This document shows, in pieces, positions 47,582-59,699 of a stretch of DNA of 64,000 bases; the first letter of the stretch is position 1, and every line of letters starts with the position of its first letter. The translations under genes and the position numbers were made by a program. The notes beneath the pieces were generated by a model. The model did not search any database. It was not told where the DNA came from and saw only the letters and a program-made list of their open reading frames with translations. Source of the DNA: Apostichopus japonicus (lineage: Eukaryota > Echinodermata > Holothuroidea > Aspidochirotida > Stichopodidae); contig NC_092579.1 in NCBI RefSeq assembly GCF_037975245.1, forward strand, positions 16,890,178 to 16,954,177, in the 5' to 3' direction.

Positions 47582-48817
47582 AGGCAGAAGAAGACAGAAA
47601 AGTTTGTCCCTATTCTGGGCCCTGTGCTGAACGCTACATCAAACCAAAGAGACAAGCTGATGGAAGTTTCCTCCAAAGGGATGAGAAATAGGACTAAAGT
47701 TGAAGAAGAATCAGAAAGTGATTCTATCCAGCTACCAGATAGTCCTGCCTGTCTTGAACTTTCAGGATCACAAACTTTTTGAGCCACTGATGTTGCAGCT
47801 TCTTGAAAGATATATGTATATATGTATACTATATATATATACATATATGTGGGCTTTTCTACTTTTTTGTATGACCATGTGTGTAAATATTGAAGCACTA
47901 AAGGATATGCAGTTTTTTTTCCTTGAAATAGCAAGAGATAAAATGGAGAATACTGTTATGAAAGCTGTACTTAAAACACTTGAAAAACTGCTTTTCTAAA
48001 TTTTAAGGAACAGTTTGGCAGAATTTTTTTCAGGGGAAATCTGTCTTTATTTCATGCATAGTCTTGAATACTTCTGCAATACCATAAGACCATCTCTGCC
48101 CTGCACCTAAAAATACCAGGTTTTTTTTTTCTCTCTTGCATGTTTTCAAAAGTGCTCTTCTCGAGGGTATCATGTTGAAAATTTTCTCAGATTTACAGAT
48201 AGAAATTATGAAAGGTTTTTCATTAAGGATGATCATGTGATGATGCTAAAAGATAATCTGTAAATAGTCTGTAAATTCAGAAGAGAGGAATTTATAAGTA
48301 TCCTATGCCAGGAATCTTTCATTGATTCCTAGCCAAAATGCAAAAGGGAATCTAGGCGTGTATGTATGCAGGTAAACGTAGGTATATGTGATGTTCCAAC
48401 TTGTAAACGGGATGACTCACCAAGCATATCTTGCATAAATTTCAGGAAAATTAGGATGTAAATTTACAGCACTGAATTCTTTGGCTGCTCCAATTATTGA
48501 GCAGAGTCAAAGGTCAATTGAGGTCATCAGCTGCCAAAATACAAAAACCTCGTAGTCGAGTTTAGTGAACATCTGTAGCATCGGTAAAATGTCATAATTA
48601 AGTGGTAGGTCCCCCTCACTGAGCATTACACTTTGAGCAGTTCTGTTCAGAGGTCAAATGTAAATTGGAGTCATCAGCTGCCAAAAGCCTGAAATCCTTG
48701 TCAACATAGCTTCAAAATCAAAGCTGCGATTATCCTCATGCTCAGAAATGTACAAGAACTGAATGTTCTATGAAGAGGTCAAAGGTCACTTAGGGTCAAA
48801 ATTCAGACCACCTTGAT

Positions 48818-50157
<1,340 letters not shown>

Positions 50158-51217
50158 CATGGGCGCAGATCTGGTGGGGACAGCGGGACGCGTCCCAATC
50201 AACTTTTTCAGTAATGGGGACATGATATGCCGTGTCCCCACCAATTTGTCTTGACCAATAGCTGCACTTCCAGGTCCCCTGTATTGAACTTTGGCGCAGT
50301 TAGATCCAGAATTGTGCAAATGACATGCAGCAGTTCTCATTTTATGATATTTTATCCACAGTTGTAACATAGTAGCACTAACCACTGCGTCTCAGCAACT
50401 GTTGAGAAATAATGCTAATTTTGTCTTCAAAATGGAACGGAGGGTGAAGTTCAAAATGCTGTACTTGTAAACAGGATAACTCAAAACGTACACCTTTATT
50501 GAACTTCATATTTCAAATGGTCTCAAAATTGGTATTATTTTCAGTGATTTATACTACATGAGTCTAGGTTTGGCAGTAACTTGTGAACATGTTTCATAGT
50601 GAAATAAAACAATGTCATGTAACTCATTAATTATTAAAGGGATGGCGGAGCTGCTTTTCTTGCTCAAATTGATCAAAGAATATGTCCATGTGCTCACACA
50701 TAGAGCATCTGTATGTCTTTTATTTCGCATAGGAAGACTGTTCTCTCATTTTGGAATATAAATTCTACATTTTTGAGGCCTTAAAAGATCTTAATTCTTT
50801 TGATTGCCTAGTTGCTAAAGTAATGGTCAAGGCAACGTTTCCTGAATCTGCATAGCTCATGTCGCGGAGCGGTTGAAAACTATTAATATACAACAACCAC
50901 TTAAAACAACAGTATCAGGCAGTTTTTTATCACCCTCCGTTCCATTTTTGAAGAAAAAATTGCGATTAAAACATTGAACACTTCTATCGCTTAGCATACA
51001 ACTTCCGAGGAAACAACACCGTAAAACTGGAGAACATTTATGAATAAGAAAGGTTTGATTTGACTGCTTTGAAATCACATATGACTGGCAAGATGCGTCG
51101 AGCGCCCTCTAACGGCCTCTTTTTTGGTCAGTTTGCAACTTCAGAGGAACAATAGAAACCCGAAAAACTCTTAGGACGAACAAAGGATTCTCAAACCTTT
51201 GTTCTGCCTAAAAGATA
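50158..51217. other. Stretch without confident gene
   Basis: The first 120 bp (GGTGGGGACAGCGGGACGCG, later GTGTCCCCACC) look like another MITE, but its limits are unclear. The rest has motif-free frames. Confidence 0.4.
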
Positions 51218-51225
51218 GGCAGAAA

Positions 51226-51590
51226 CAGTGGCGTAGGAAGGTACTTTTGAGTGGGGGGCTGAAGACTGATGGCCGGCCTGGGGGAGGGGTCTAAGGGGAG
51301 GGGGTGTCCCCATCCCGTTTGGAATTTTTTTGCATTTCCAGGTGGCCTCAGATGCAATTTGGTGCAATATAGCACACTTCAACCCACCCACTCCATTTTG
51401 TATATAATTTTGCATTTTCACCTGGCCTTAGATGCAATTTGGTGCTCCAAATGTGATTTTTTTCTCATTTGGAAATGAAAAAGGGGTTTTCTGACTTGCG
51501 AAGCGGGGGGGGGGCGGAATGATACTTCCGCCCCTCCATATTTTTCACTGGGGGGCTGGCGCCCCCAGCCCCCCGGTTCCTACGCCCTTG
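51226..51590. mobile_element. hAT-type MITE (365 bp), TIR CAGTGGCGTAGGAA
   Basis: Inverted ends CAGTGGCGTAGGAA and TTCCTACGCCCTTG (two mismatches) with a perfect 8-bp duplication GGCAGAAA (51218-51225 and 51591-51598). It contains the module GGGGGAGGGGTCTAAGGGGA. It is inserted at a GGCAGAAA site of a LINE; the uninterrupted site is at 58980-58988. Confidence 0.92.
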
Positions 51591-52680
51591 GGCAGAAAGT
51601 TTGGTTTATTGTAGATTTGTGTGCGCGGAGTTAGCCCGATTGATAAGGGGAAAGGTGATTAATTTGCTCAAGGTGGTTTCTGGTGCGGTTATCTATAATT
51701 CTTTCTAAAATCTTACCTAAGGCTGGGAGGAGACTAATTGGTCGATAGTTTTTACTTAGTTTCGGTATTAAAATCTTTTTGGCGGATTTCCATGGGTTGG
51801 AAAATAACCCAGTCTAAGGAGTTGGTTAAATAGTCGGAAAATATGACAGTTAATGAATATCGGAGGGGAGTTTTGAAGCATTTGGTCATTTATATTGTCA
51901 TGACCAGTGTAGGATGCATTTTTTAGTGGCACTATACCAATTTTTTATATCTATTTTTTTTTTTAATAGAGGGATGTTTTCGTTGAGACATCCTAAGGGG
52001 TTGGGGTTGAAACTGGTTCATTACTGATAATTGTACGGTCTATTTCGTGTTTACCGCTGATATCGTATGGGGGGCCATCGAACATATACTTTTAAAGTAC
52101 GATTCAATTAGCTTTATTTGGTCTTGCGTTTATGTGATGATGTTACCTACGTTATCTCTAAGGCCTTGGTCTGTTTAACCTGTGTTTGGGGGTGTAAGGG
52201 GGTTAATGCTTCTTTTTTTTTAATTTTCCAAAAGTTTTTCGGGTTTTATCATTAATGATTGAATCGCATTCGTTTTGGACGCGGTTTTGTTCATCCGCCA
52301 ATATTAGTCTGTTTATTGCTTTTTTAGTTGGTTAATTTGTGTTTTTTAGAGTTGGGTCTCGGGAGATGATATAGGTTCTACGTAGGCGACGTCAGAGTTT
52401 CATAAGTGTAAGGATATTCTTATTTAGTTTTCGTTTTCCGTTTTCTGTAAGGGACAGTGTCTTTTGAAAGTATTGAAGATATGATGGGCAACGCTGTCAC
52501 AGTAATTGTCGATGTAATTTAGCTCGTTGTTTTGGTTGTTGTATTTGGGGAGTCTGTTTTATTGTAATTATACGTCAATTCGTTATTTTGTATGCGGTAG
52601 AGGTTTATGTGTAGCTCAAAGACGAGTGGATATTTGCACGTGAAGAAACAAAATAAATCAAATCAAATAAATCATAATTA
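51591..52680 (-). mobile_element. LINE fragment (same family as 57930-59360)
   Basis: 51591-51945 matches 58981-59355 closely, including GGTTTATTGTAGATTTGTGT and GGCTGGGAGGAGACTAATTG. Beyond that it continues into sequence missing from the other copy, presumably upstream of the reverse transcriptase domain. Frames are heavily broken. A plus-strand AAATAAATCAAATC tail at 52648-52675 may be the end of a separate LINE. Confidence 0.75.
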
Positions 52681-52689
52681 TTTCTAAAC

Positions 52690-53015
52690 AGTTACAGTGG
52701 TTAGTGCTATGTACTACGAAAGTAAGACAAACTCTTTGTCTAGAATTCAACTCCCAGAGGATGTATTGATTTGGTATTTCTTTTCCTCATTTTGAAGTTA
52801 AAATATTAGAAAAGCCTATCATTTCTCAATTATCAGTTACTGTGGCGCAGTTGTTATGATGTATAATTTTGCATATTTATTATTGTTTTGTACAATGAAA
52901 TTGTCATTAAACTGGAAAAAATGAGACAACACCAGAGGATGCATTTGGTTTTCTATTTATTTGCCTCCGAATGTTGTGAAGATTAAATTTTAAAAACGAG
53001 TATAAATTCTCAACA
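52690..53015 (+). repeat. Decayed upstream units of the tRNA-like tandem array
   Basis: CAGTTACAGTGGTTAGTGCT at 52690 and CAGTTACTGTGGCGCAGTTG at 52835 match the start of the repeat unit. CCAGAGGATG endings and the GAAGTTAAAATATTAGAAA spacer also recur. Spacing to the first good copy (145 and 180 bp) is near the main period. Confidence 0.7.
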
Positions 53016-53099
53016 GTTCTAGTGGCGCAGTTGGTAGTGCTCTGGACTGCAGAGAGACAGACAAACTCCAAGTCTCTGGTTCGATCCCCAGACAGAGCA
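53016..53099 (+). ncRNA. tRNA-like unit 1 of tandem array
   Basis: The A box TGGCGCAGTTGG and the perfect B box GGTTCGATCCC lie 60-70 bp apart. The ends pair as an imperfect acceptor stem (GTTCTAG with ACAGAGC, five of seven). The D stem GCGC/GTGC forms. The anticodon stem CTGG pairs with a distant CCAA/TCCA only if about 13 extra bases sit in the anticodon loop, as an intron would. This copy has a T stem that pairs (TCTGG/CCAGA) with an eight-base loop. It is probably a tRNA-derived Pol III repeat, not a working tRNA. CTGGACT resembles tRNA-Gln. Confidence 0.6.
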
Positions 53100-53177
53100 T
53101 TTTGATTTTCTTCTCTTTTCCTTCTTCCATTCTGGACCTGAAGTTTAAATATTAGAAACGAGCATTAATTCTCAAAA

Positions 53178-53261
53178 GTTCTAGTGGCGCAGTTGGTAGT
53201 GCTCTGGACTGGGGAGAGACAGACAAACTCCATGTCTCCGGTTCGATTCCCAGACAGAGCA
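53178..53261 (+). ncRNA. tRNA-like unit 2 of tandem array
   Basis: Same A and B boxes (TGGCGCAGTTGG, GGTTCGATTCC). The anticodon-loop region reads ACTGGGGAGAG instead of ACTGCAGAGAG. The spacer ends with the T-rich TTTTGATTTTCTTCTCTTTT, which could terminate Pol III. Confidence 0.6.
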
Positions 53262-53340
53262 TTTTGATTTTCTTCTCTTTTCCTTCTTCCATTCTGGACT
53301 TTGAGGTTTAAATATTAGAAACGAGCATTAATTCTCAACA

Positions 53341-53424
53341 GTTCTAGTGGCGCAGTTGGTAGTGCTCTGGACTGCAGAGAGACAGACAAACTCCATGTCC
53401 CCGGTTCGATTCCCAGACAGAGCA
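53341..53424 (+). ncRNA. tRNA-like unit 3 of tandem array
   Basis: As unit 1 in the anticodon region (ACTGCAGAGAG), but with CATGTCCCCGG before the B box. A and B boxes are intact. Confidence 0.6.
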
Positions 53425-53503
53425 TTTTTATTTTCTTCTCTTTTCCTTCTTCCATTCTGGACTTTGAGGTTTAAATATTAGAAACGAGCATTAATTCTCA
53501 ACA

Positions 53504-53587
53504 GTTCTAGTGGCGCAGTTGGTAGTGCTCTGGACTGGAGAGAGACAGACAAACTCCATGTCTCCGGTTCGATTCCCAGACAGAGCA
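53504..53587 (+). ncRNA. tRNA-like unit 4 of tandem array
   Basis: Anticodon region ACTGGAGAGAG; A and B boxes intact. Otherwise nearly identical to units 5 and 6. Confidence 0.6.
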
Positions 53588-53665
53588 TTTTTATTTTCTT
53601 CTCTTTTCCTTCTTCCATTCTGGACTTGAAGATTAAATATTAGAAACGAGCATTAATTCTCAACA

Positions 53666-53749
53666 GTTCTAGTGGCGCAGTTGGTAGTGCTCTGGACTGG
53701 AGAGAGACAGACAAACTCCATGTCTCCGGTTCGATTCCCAGACAGAGCA
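53666..53749 (+). ncRNA. tRNA-like unit 5 of tandem array
   Basis: Identical in its boxes to unit 4. The spacing of 162 bp is conserved. Confidence 0.6.
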
Positions 53750-53827
53750 TTTTGATTTTCTGCTCTTTTCCTTCTTCCATTCTGGACTTGAAGTTTAAAT
53801 ATTAGAAACGAGCATTAATTCTCAACA

Positions 53828-53911
53828 GTTCTAGTGGCGCAGTTGGTAGTGCTCTGGACTGGAGAGAGACAGACAAACTCCATGTCTCCGGTTCGATTCC
53901 CAGACAGAGCA
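53828..53911 (+). ncRNA. tRNA-like unit 6 of tandem array
   Basis: Last regular unit. It is followed by a shortened, rearranged part unit (CAGAGACTCCAGACAGAGCC at about 53931-53950) in place of the usual spacer. Confidence 0.6.
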
Positions 53912-54018
53912 TCATGTCTGCAGTTAATGTCCAGAGACTCCAGACAGAGCCTTTTACTTTTCTGTTCTTTGGAGGGAGTGGAAGTATAAATATAAGAAAC
54001 AAAGTTTTTCCAGAGGGA

Positions 54019-54097
54019 ACCGAAATGGTGTAATTGGTTATTCCATCGTTCAGTAAGCGATTGGTTTGGATTGCATCGGTTCAAGTCCCAGGTGAGT
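54019..54097 (+). ncRNA. Additional tRNA-like sequence, different family
   Basis: A box TGGTGTAATTGG (54026) and perfect B box GGTTCAAGTCC (54078). The acceptor and anticodon stems do not pair well, so a pseudo-tRNA or SINE head is likely. Confidence 0.45.
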
Positions 54098-54104
54098 ATG
54101 CGCA

Positions 54105-54370
54105 AAAGGAGTTCTGACAAGGAGTTCTGACAAGTGGATAAGGTGAATCCCGAAGGCGGGCGGTCCCCCTCCTCCTGGCAGGTGGACAAGGTGAGTACCG
54201 AAGGTGAGAGGGGGAAAAGGTGAGAGGGTGCGGACAAGGTGAGGTCGCCGTCCCCCCTCCCCCTGACAAGGTAAAGGCGCGGACAAGTGGAGTTCGCCAC
54301 CACCCCCCCCTGACAAGGTTCAACGCGGACAAGGTGAGTTTGCCACCACCCCTCCCCCCTGACTAGCTAA
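54105..54370. repeat. GACAAGGTGAG minisatellite, G/C-rich
   Basis: Repeated GTGGACAAGGTGAGT and CCCCCTCCCCCTGACAAGGT phrases occur at irregular 30-60-bp spacing. It reads as Leu-Val-Arg/Gly-rich frames on the minus strand, which are artefacts of the repeat. Confidence 0.8.
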
Positions 54371-54471
54371 TCGGGGGGTGAGGGAGTAGTGGAAAAAATG
54401 TTTTACAAAAAAAGACTAAGTCCAAACAGCAGGATCTTTAAATATTTGTAAAGCTTTTAAATCCAAAGGCC

Positions 54472-54545
54472 TGCCTACTGGTCTAGTGGTAAAGACTTTT
54501 GCTTTTGCATCACAAGGTCCCTGGCTCAAACTCAACCTCTGCTTT
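54472..54545 (+). ncRNA. Degenerate tRNA-like sequence
   Basis: TGGTCTAGTGGTAAAG resembles an A box, and GGCTCAAACTC a diverged B box 45 bp later. The stems are incomplete. Possibly a relic of a tRNA-derived SINE. Confidence 0.35.
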
Positions 54546-54559
54546 TCCTTTTACAATAC

Positions 54560-55716
54560 TCAAGTAAAGGAAGAAAGAAAAAAAAAAGAGTGATACTTGG
54601 AAATAACTTCTTTTTTTTTTTAATGACAAATCAGTTCATGGACAGGATATACCTTCATCCCTCCCACCAATGTTAATACCCTTCAACTACCTGTCCAGAA
54701 ACAGGTTATCCCTTATCAAATTATCATGCAAATACTAATCAAAACATGCAATACATCTTTCATAAACATTGTTAGTGATACCTGCATCTACTATTGAGAA
54801 GGTTGGGTGACAACAGACAGTTAGTTTCTATAATGTTTCTATTATTTATAATATCAGCCTGGAGGGCAGTTATTTAATTATGCTAAGCAGTCACATATAC
54901 ATATGGGATAAGCCCTATGGCCTTTTAACTTCACACCAGGTGGCTATCCAATTCACACCAGTACATTCTTTTTGGACATATTTTTTTTTTAAATATTTGG
55001 AAGACCATTTTCACATGAGGGGAAAAAGAATGGATTTCTCCTAGATAAAAATAAAAACCCCATCTTACTTTAGCCAGACAGTGCTTGGATCCATAGGTTT
55101 GCTTGACAACAAGTTCCCAATAAAAAGGAGGTGGCCTTCCATGGCTGCTTGAGTTTAAAATACCATGGCACCTCTGATACCAACAATTTCAAACTTTTAT
55201 TTATTAACTAAACCTGATTTGAAATTAGTTTTAGATAACTCTTAATTTTTACATTTTTGCCCTCCAGTTTGAAAAAGGAAACGATACTACCATAGCACAA
55301 ACAACATAAATGTGGAAAGGTTGCTCCCTTTTATTGCAAACTCAATCCCCCCCCCCTCCGACTACCACACCCCCAATAGTGCATTATTGGCACTTTCTTT
55401 AAATATAACCTTATCAGTAAACCTGTGCTACTGCAAACTGAAATTCAATTAAAAGATTCTCCCTCTTCACTTTCAACACTTTCATTTCTCCTTCTTGATC
55501 CTTCACCTCACAACCCCCCCCCCCCACCCACCACTGGTCCTTCCAACTACCATCCATAACTCCTGCCAATATTAAATTCAGTCACCTTAACATCCCCATA
55601 AAGTGTCAGTCGGTCGAGCACCACAATGTTTGTAGACCAAGAAATCATCAACCGAAACCCATTTTTAAAACTTTAAGGCCCCATAAAATAAAGATGCTGT
55701 TTTTTCTTCTTTTCCT
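54560..55716. other. Stretch without recognised gene
   Basis: AT-rich with poly-C patches near 55350 and 55515. No exon or transposon ends recognised. Confidence 0.45.
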
Positions 55717-55964
55717 CTAAACGAGATAAACACACAAACACCAAATCCAAAATATATAAAATTCCAATTCCCATTTTGAATATTTTTTTTTGCCAAGCCA
55801 CATTAAAAAAGTGAGACTTAAAGTCCGGTGGGAATGAGGTGGAGTTGGGCTTAGCGGCCAGGTCCGGCTGGTTGGGTTGTACCGGTCAATCCGTTCTGCC
55901 AGCGGTCGATTGTCCTTCAGACCGAGTTGCGCCATCCCTTTGCTGATGGAAGGTTCATTGGAAT
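55717..55964 (-). CDS. Last exon of an unrecognised minus-strand gene
   Basis: A strong acceptor (TTCATTTTTCAG, minus strand, 55965-55966) enters in phase 1. The exon encodes SNEPSISKGMAQLGLKDNRP, then LAERIDRYNPTSRTWPLSP, with coding-like composition. After about residue 45 it becomes hydrophobic and low-complexity, so the true stop or a donor may come earlier. Joining to exon 57173-57251 keeps the frame. I do not recognise the family. Confidence 0.45.
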
Positions 55965-57172
55965 CTGAAAAATGAACGCAGAGAGGATCTCGGTAAGCCA
56001 TGGCCTCTTTTTTTTTAAAGTATTCTTGGGTGGAGGGTATTTTCTATGGGTGAGGATAATCCGGAGGGTGGGGGAAGTCAATTCAATTAACTGTGAGAAA
56101 CGTCATTGAATTAGGAACCGCAAAAGGCCTTTTCTCATCATTGTCGTAAGTTTGTCACCTTGAGCTACCTGACAGTTCATAAGTAGGGGGGTTATATTCG
56201 AGTGGAGATTTGAATCCCTGAATAGAGAAAGTTTACAAAAACTTGTTAATTTGCAGTCATTTTTTGTTGTTGCTGTCACAAACAGAAATGGATACCCACT
56301 TTCTATTATTTGTAGATGACAGAGACTGGTTCAATCGCAGTCTACAAGGCCAGATAAACTCTTTATATTTTGGCTTTCAATTTCTTTATTCTGACAAATT
56401 TCGATAGAACAAAAATACGGCATTTTTGATCGGGCTTTTGATACTTCCTTGTGATCCCTGGACATCATACATTCAGCTACAAGCAAAAATAACTGTTGTC
56501 TGTCCTGTCCACCACAATAATCCTATTGTAATATTTTCAGACCCTAACTTGGATAATAGGTCTCCCCCAACCCCCCCCCCCCCCTCCCAATAAAAAGGGT
56601 GAAAAAGGGCGGTGCTGCTTCCAACCGAATGAATCTTTTCACTCAATGTTTAACCAAAGAGAAAAATTTGGGAAAGAAAACAACAGAGTATTAATATAAA
56701 TGCCATATTTCTCTGAATCATTGTCTATGCTCTGATGTAATACATTTGTTCCAGTAGCAGGGTTCAATTCCCAGGTTCCAAATGGACATGGCAGTTTAAT
56801 CTGCATTTTCCTGACGATCAGACCCAAAAGAGAACATCGATATGTCTCTCCACCGTTATCCCAAAGAAGAAACCTTTCAGAAACTCAAGGGTACTAAAGG
56901 GATTTCTTCCTTTTAAATTAACCAGGGTCCTACACAAAATTAACAGGGTAGTAGCATGATGGTCTCTGCCTGATTCCCCCCTCCCCCACCCAATTTCTTT
57001 TCTTAAATTTTTGGTATTCATCCTTTCATATATAGTCCATCTTGCATTTTGCCTTTTGAAAAACAAGAATTCTTAATCTTCATCCAAAGCAGCAAAAAGT
57101 TTCTTTCCAAACACAGTAAATTGATTATTATTTTTATTATTATGTTTATTATTATATTATATAAGTACATAC

Positions 57173-57251
57173 CTAGAATGAAGGCCGCCTGAGCAGAGTA
57201 CTTCAAGCCGTTGATATCTTGCGCAAGAGTGTCCAATTCCTCAACCTCTAC
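57173..57251 (-). CDS. Internal exon of an unrecognised minus-strand gene
   Basis: A 79-nt exon with acceptor TTAATCGATAG (57252-57253) and donor GTATGTA (57171-57172), both on the minus strand. It encodes VEVEELDTLAQDINGLKYSA then QAAFIL and leaves one base, matching the phase-1 acceptor at 55964 after a 1.2-kb intron. It looks like a real coding exon; function unknown. Upstream exons would lie at higher coordinates. Confidence 0.5.
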
Positions 57252-57299
57252 CTATCGATTAAATGAAACCAAAATCTACTCATGATGTCTTCCACATTA

Positions 57300-57445
57300 A
57301 GTTTTTTAGGGAGTGTCACTACCCGACAAGCTCTATAGGGTTTTTTAGTACACTTCCTTTCACAAGTTTTGTTTCTTATCTCCTTCTATGTCATATGTCA
57401 TACTTATGTTAAGATAGAACAAAATAAATAAATGAATTGAAATAA
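57300..57445 (+). mobile_element. Short 3' end of a LINE
   Basis: Ends in AACAAAATAAATAAATGAAT and AAATAAATGAAAT, a tail of the style used by CR1/L2/Jockey-like elements. The upstream 100 bp have no coding signal. Confidence 0.4.
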
Positions 57446-57929
57446 ATGAAATTAGGTACTTCTTTTTTTAATTCAAGTAAAAGCTTTGTTTTTGTTGTTG
57501 TTGATTTCGAATCAAAAGGAGTTTAACCCCTGGTCAACCTGGCGAGAGGTCTTACGGGGGATAATAAGTTTGTTTTTATAGAATAAACATTTTTTTCCTT
57601 TTTTTTTCTTGGAAAAGTTGTGTATGTTCAGTCAGGGAATTGCTGGTAAATGAAGTCTTATATTTACATTGAACAGGATAGCCATAATCATACCCGAGGT
57701 CGGAGTCGAAGAGCCAATTAGGGAGGGACTTCTAAAGGAGAGGAACTTCTAAGTACTGAGGATTGTGGAGACGGAGTGGTTTCTATTGTTTGGGTAGGGA
57801 GTGGTTGCGGTTTCTATTGTTTGGTATGGGAGTGGTTGCTACTTTATGTTTTAATCAATCAGTCATTGTTGGAGTTGTTTGTTTTGTTCTGCATATATAA
57901 GTATACTTGGAGTCGGGGCCTAGACCCAT

Positions 57930-59360
57930 TAAGGAAAGGATTTTTTTAATGGAATGAGACTTTAAGTAGTAGCAAGTGTGAATACAGAAAGGGTTTGGTT
58001 TTTGGGTAGTGAGTTGTTGCCACTTTGTATTTCAGGGGGAGGTCTTCAATCAAAGTGTCGTTCTCGAGGTTGTTTTTGTATAACTTGGTGTTGAATTCTC
58101 CAAGTCGGGTGAAAGTAGATTTTGTGTTTCCTGCACGGAGAACGTACAAAGTAGCAATATAGGTAGGGATTTTGAGTGCGAATCGATAAGCTGTGGTGTG
58201 GATTCTGTTTAAAATTTGTTTATTGGGATTAGAGATGGTAAGCAGGGAGATGCTCCCGTAACTGAGAATCGGTTTAACTTTGGATTTATAGATTTGGATA
58301 ATTGTTTTCGGAGGGAAGTTATATTTGTGTGAGAGGATTTGAATGGAAGTTAGAACCAGCAGCGTCCTGCAGTTCTGGTACAATGTAGATTAAACAATAA
58401 TTTGCCATCGAAAGTGGTACCGAGGAAGGTTGCGTTAGGAGTAGCAGTGATTGAGGTGTTGAAAAGATTAATTTTGGAAATATGGTTATGGTATTTCGAG
58501 TTTAGTATGGAGAAATTGGCTAGGTTAGATTTTGAGGGATTTATTTTTGTTCTCCACATTGAGCACCAATTTTCGAGATTGTCATTGCTTTTTTAATATT
58601 TAGTTCCGTCATATAGATATTTTTACTGCTACTCCAAATGGCTATGTCGTCAGTGTACTGACTATAGTTGCATTTAGATAGAGGGGGGATGTTCAAATCA
58701 TTAACAAATAGGGTGAAGGGGAGGGGCTGAGAACAGCGCCCTTAGGGGTGCCTGCACGAAGTGGAATAGGTTTTGAGTATTGGTTTTTGTAGTATTTTTT
58801 TGTGTTGCGCTTCACTAAGGAAAGAGGAAAGAAGTCTGGTGTAATTGGAGGGGAGATTAAAGTTAAGTAGTTAAATTCTTATGCCGTTGTGCCAACTTTT
58901 GTCGAACGCCTTTTCGGCATCAAGGAAGAGGGCAGTGGTATCATGTTTTTTTATGAAGCCGATGCAAATTTCTTCGGAGAGGCAGAAAGTTTGGTTTATT
59001 GTAGATTTGTGTGCGCGGATTTAGCCTGATTGATACGGGCAAAGTGATTATTTTGCTCTAGGTGGGTTCTGGTGCGGTTATCTATAATTCTTTCGAAAAT
59101 CTTACCAAAGGCTGGGAGGAGACTAATTGGTCGATAGTTTTGAATTTTGGTGTGTCTTTACTTAGTTTCTGTATTAAAATCATTTTTGGCGGATTTCCAC
59201 AGGGTTGGGAAATAACCGATTCTAAGGAGTTCGTTAAATAATGGGAAATGAATATCAGAGGCAGACGGAGGGGAATCTTTTAGCATTAGATCATTTATGT
59301 TGTCAAGACCAAGGAAGGAGGCATATTTGAATATTTAGTGGCACTATACCAATCGTTTAT
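57930..59360 (-). mobile_element. LINE reverse transcriptase region, degraded
   Basis: On the minus strand the palm motifs are visible: LDAEKAFDKSWHNGI near 58880-58930, GTPKGAVLS near 58725-58752, and YTDD at 58646-58657. Then come LGTTFDGKL (58440-58460) and the C-terminal region with KVKPILSYGSISL (57946-58383). Frameshifts separate these pieces. Upstream of 59355 the sequence jumps to ORF1-type coding, so the endonuclease part is deleted relative to the fragment at 51591. Confidence 0.85.
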
Positions 59361-59692
59361 ATCGCAAGGTCGTCGGATTTAATATTAATGTCGGCTATTC
59401 GGAAGGTGTATTGTACTAATTCAATTACAAAGGTTGCGATATTAAGTTTTTCTTCAGTGGCCATTCTATTTGTTATTTCAATTTTATGGGTAGATTTGGT
59501 TATATTTGCATAGGTTCTTTGTTCTTGTTGTTTCTTATTAGCTTCAGTTTTAGCTTCTTTAAATTTTGGGCATCTTTTGTAAAGGGCGGCATGAGTCCCA
59601 GAGCAATTGGCACATTTTGTGTTTTCTTTTCGTTCGGGACAGTCTCTAACTCTGTTGACCCTTTTCGTCGCCGCTGGAGGCATGTCCAGCAC
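59357..59692 (-). pseudogene. LINE ORF1 fragment with CCHC-type knuckle
   Basis: Encodes RVRDCPERKENTKCANCSG, then THAALYKRCPKFKEAK, a zinc-knuckle layout typical of ORF1 proteins in Jockey- or I-like LINEs. An Asn/Lys/Thr-rich region follows. The N-terminal part of ORF1 seems to lie 1.3 kb away at 61030-61800. Confidence 0.65.
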
Positions 59693-59699
59693 CTAGCTA

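Noticed and set aside
53016-53911. Cluster of functional tRNA-Cys or tRNA-Gln genes
   Set aside because: A and B boxes fit, but anticodon and T stems do not close normally without invoking an intron and an eight-base loop; called tRNA-like instead.
53802-54332. Minus-strand frames of 66-162 codons over the tRNA-like array end and G/C-rich minisatellite
   Set aside because: Span a tandem repeat with biased composition; no domain and inconsistent frames.
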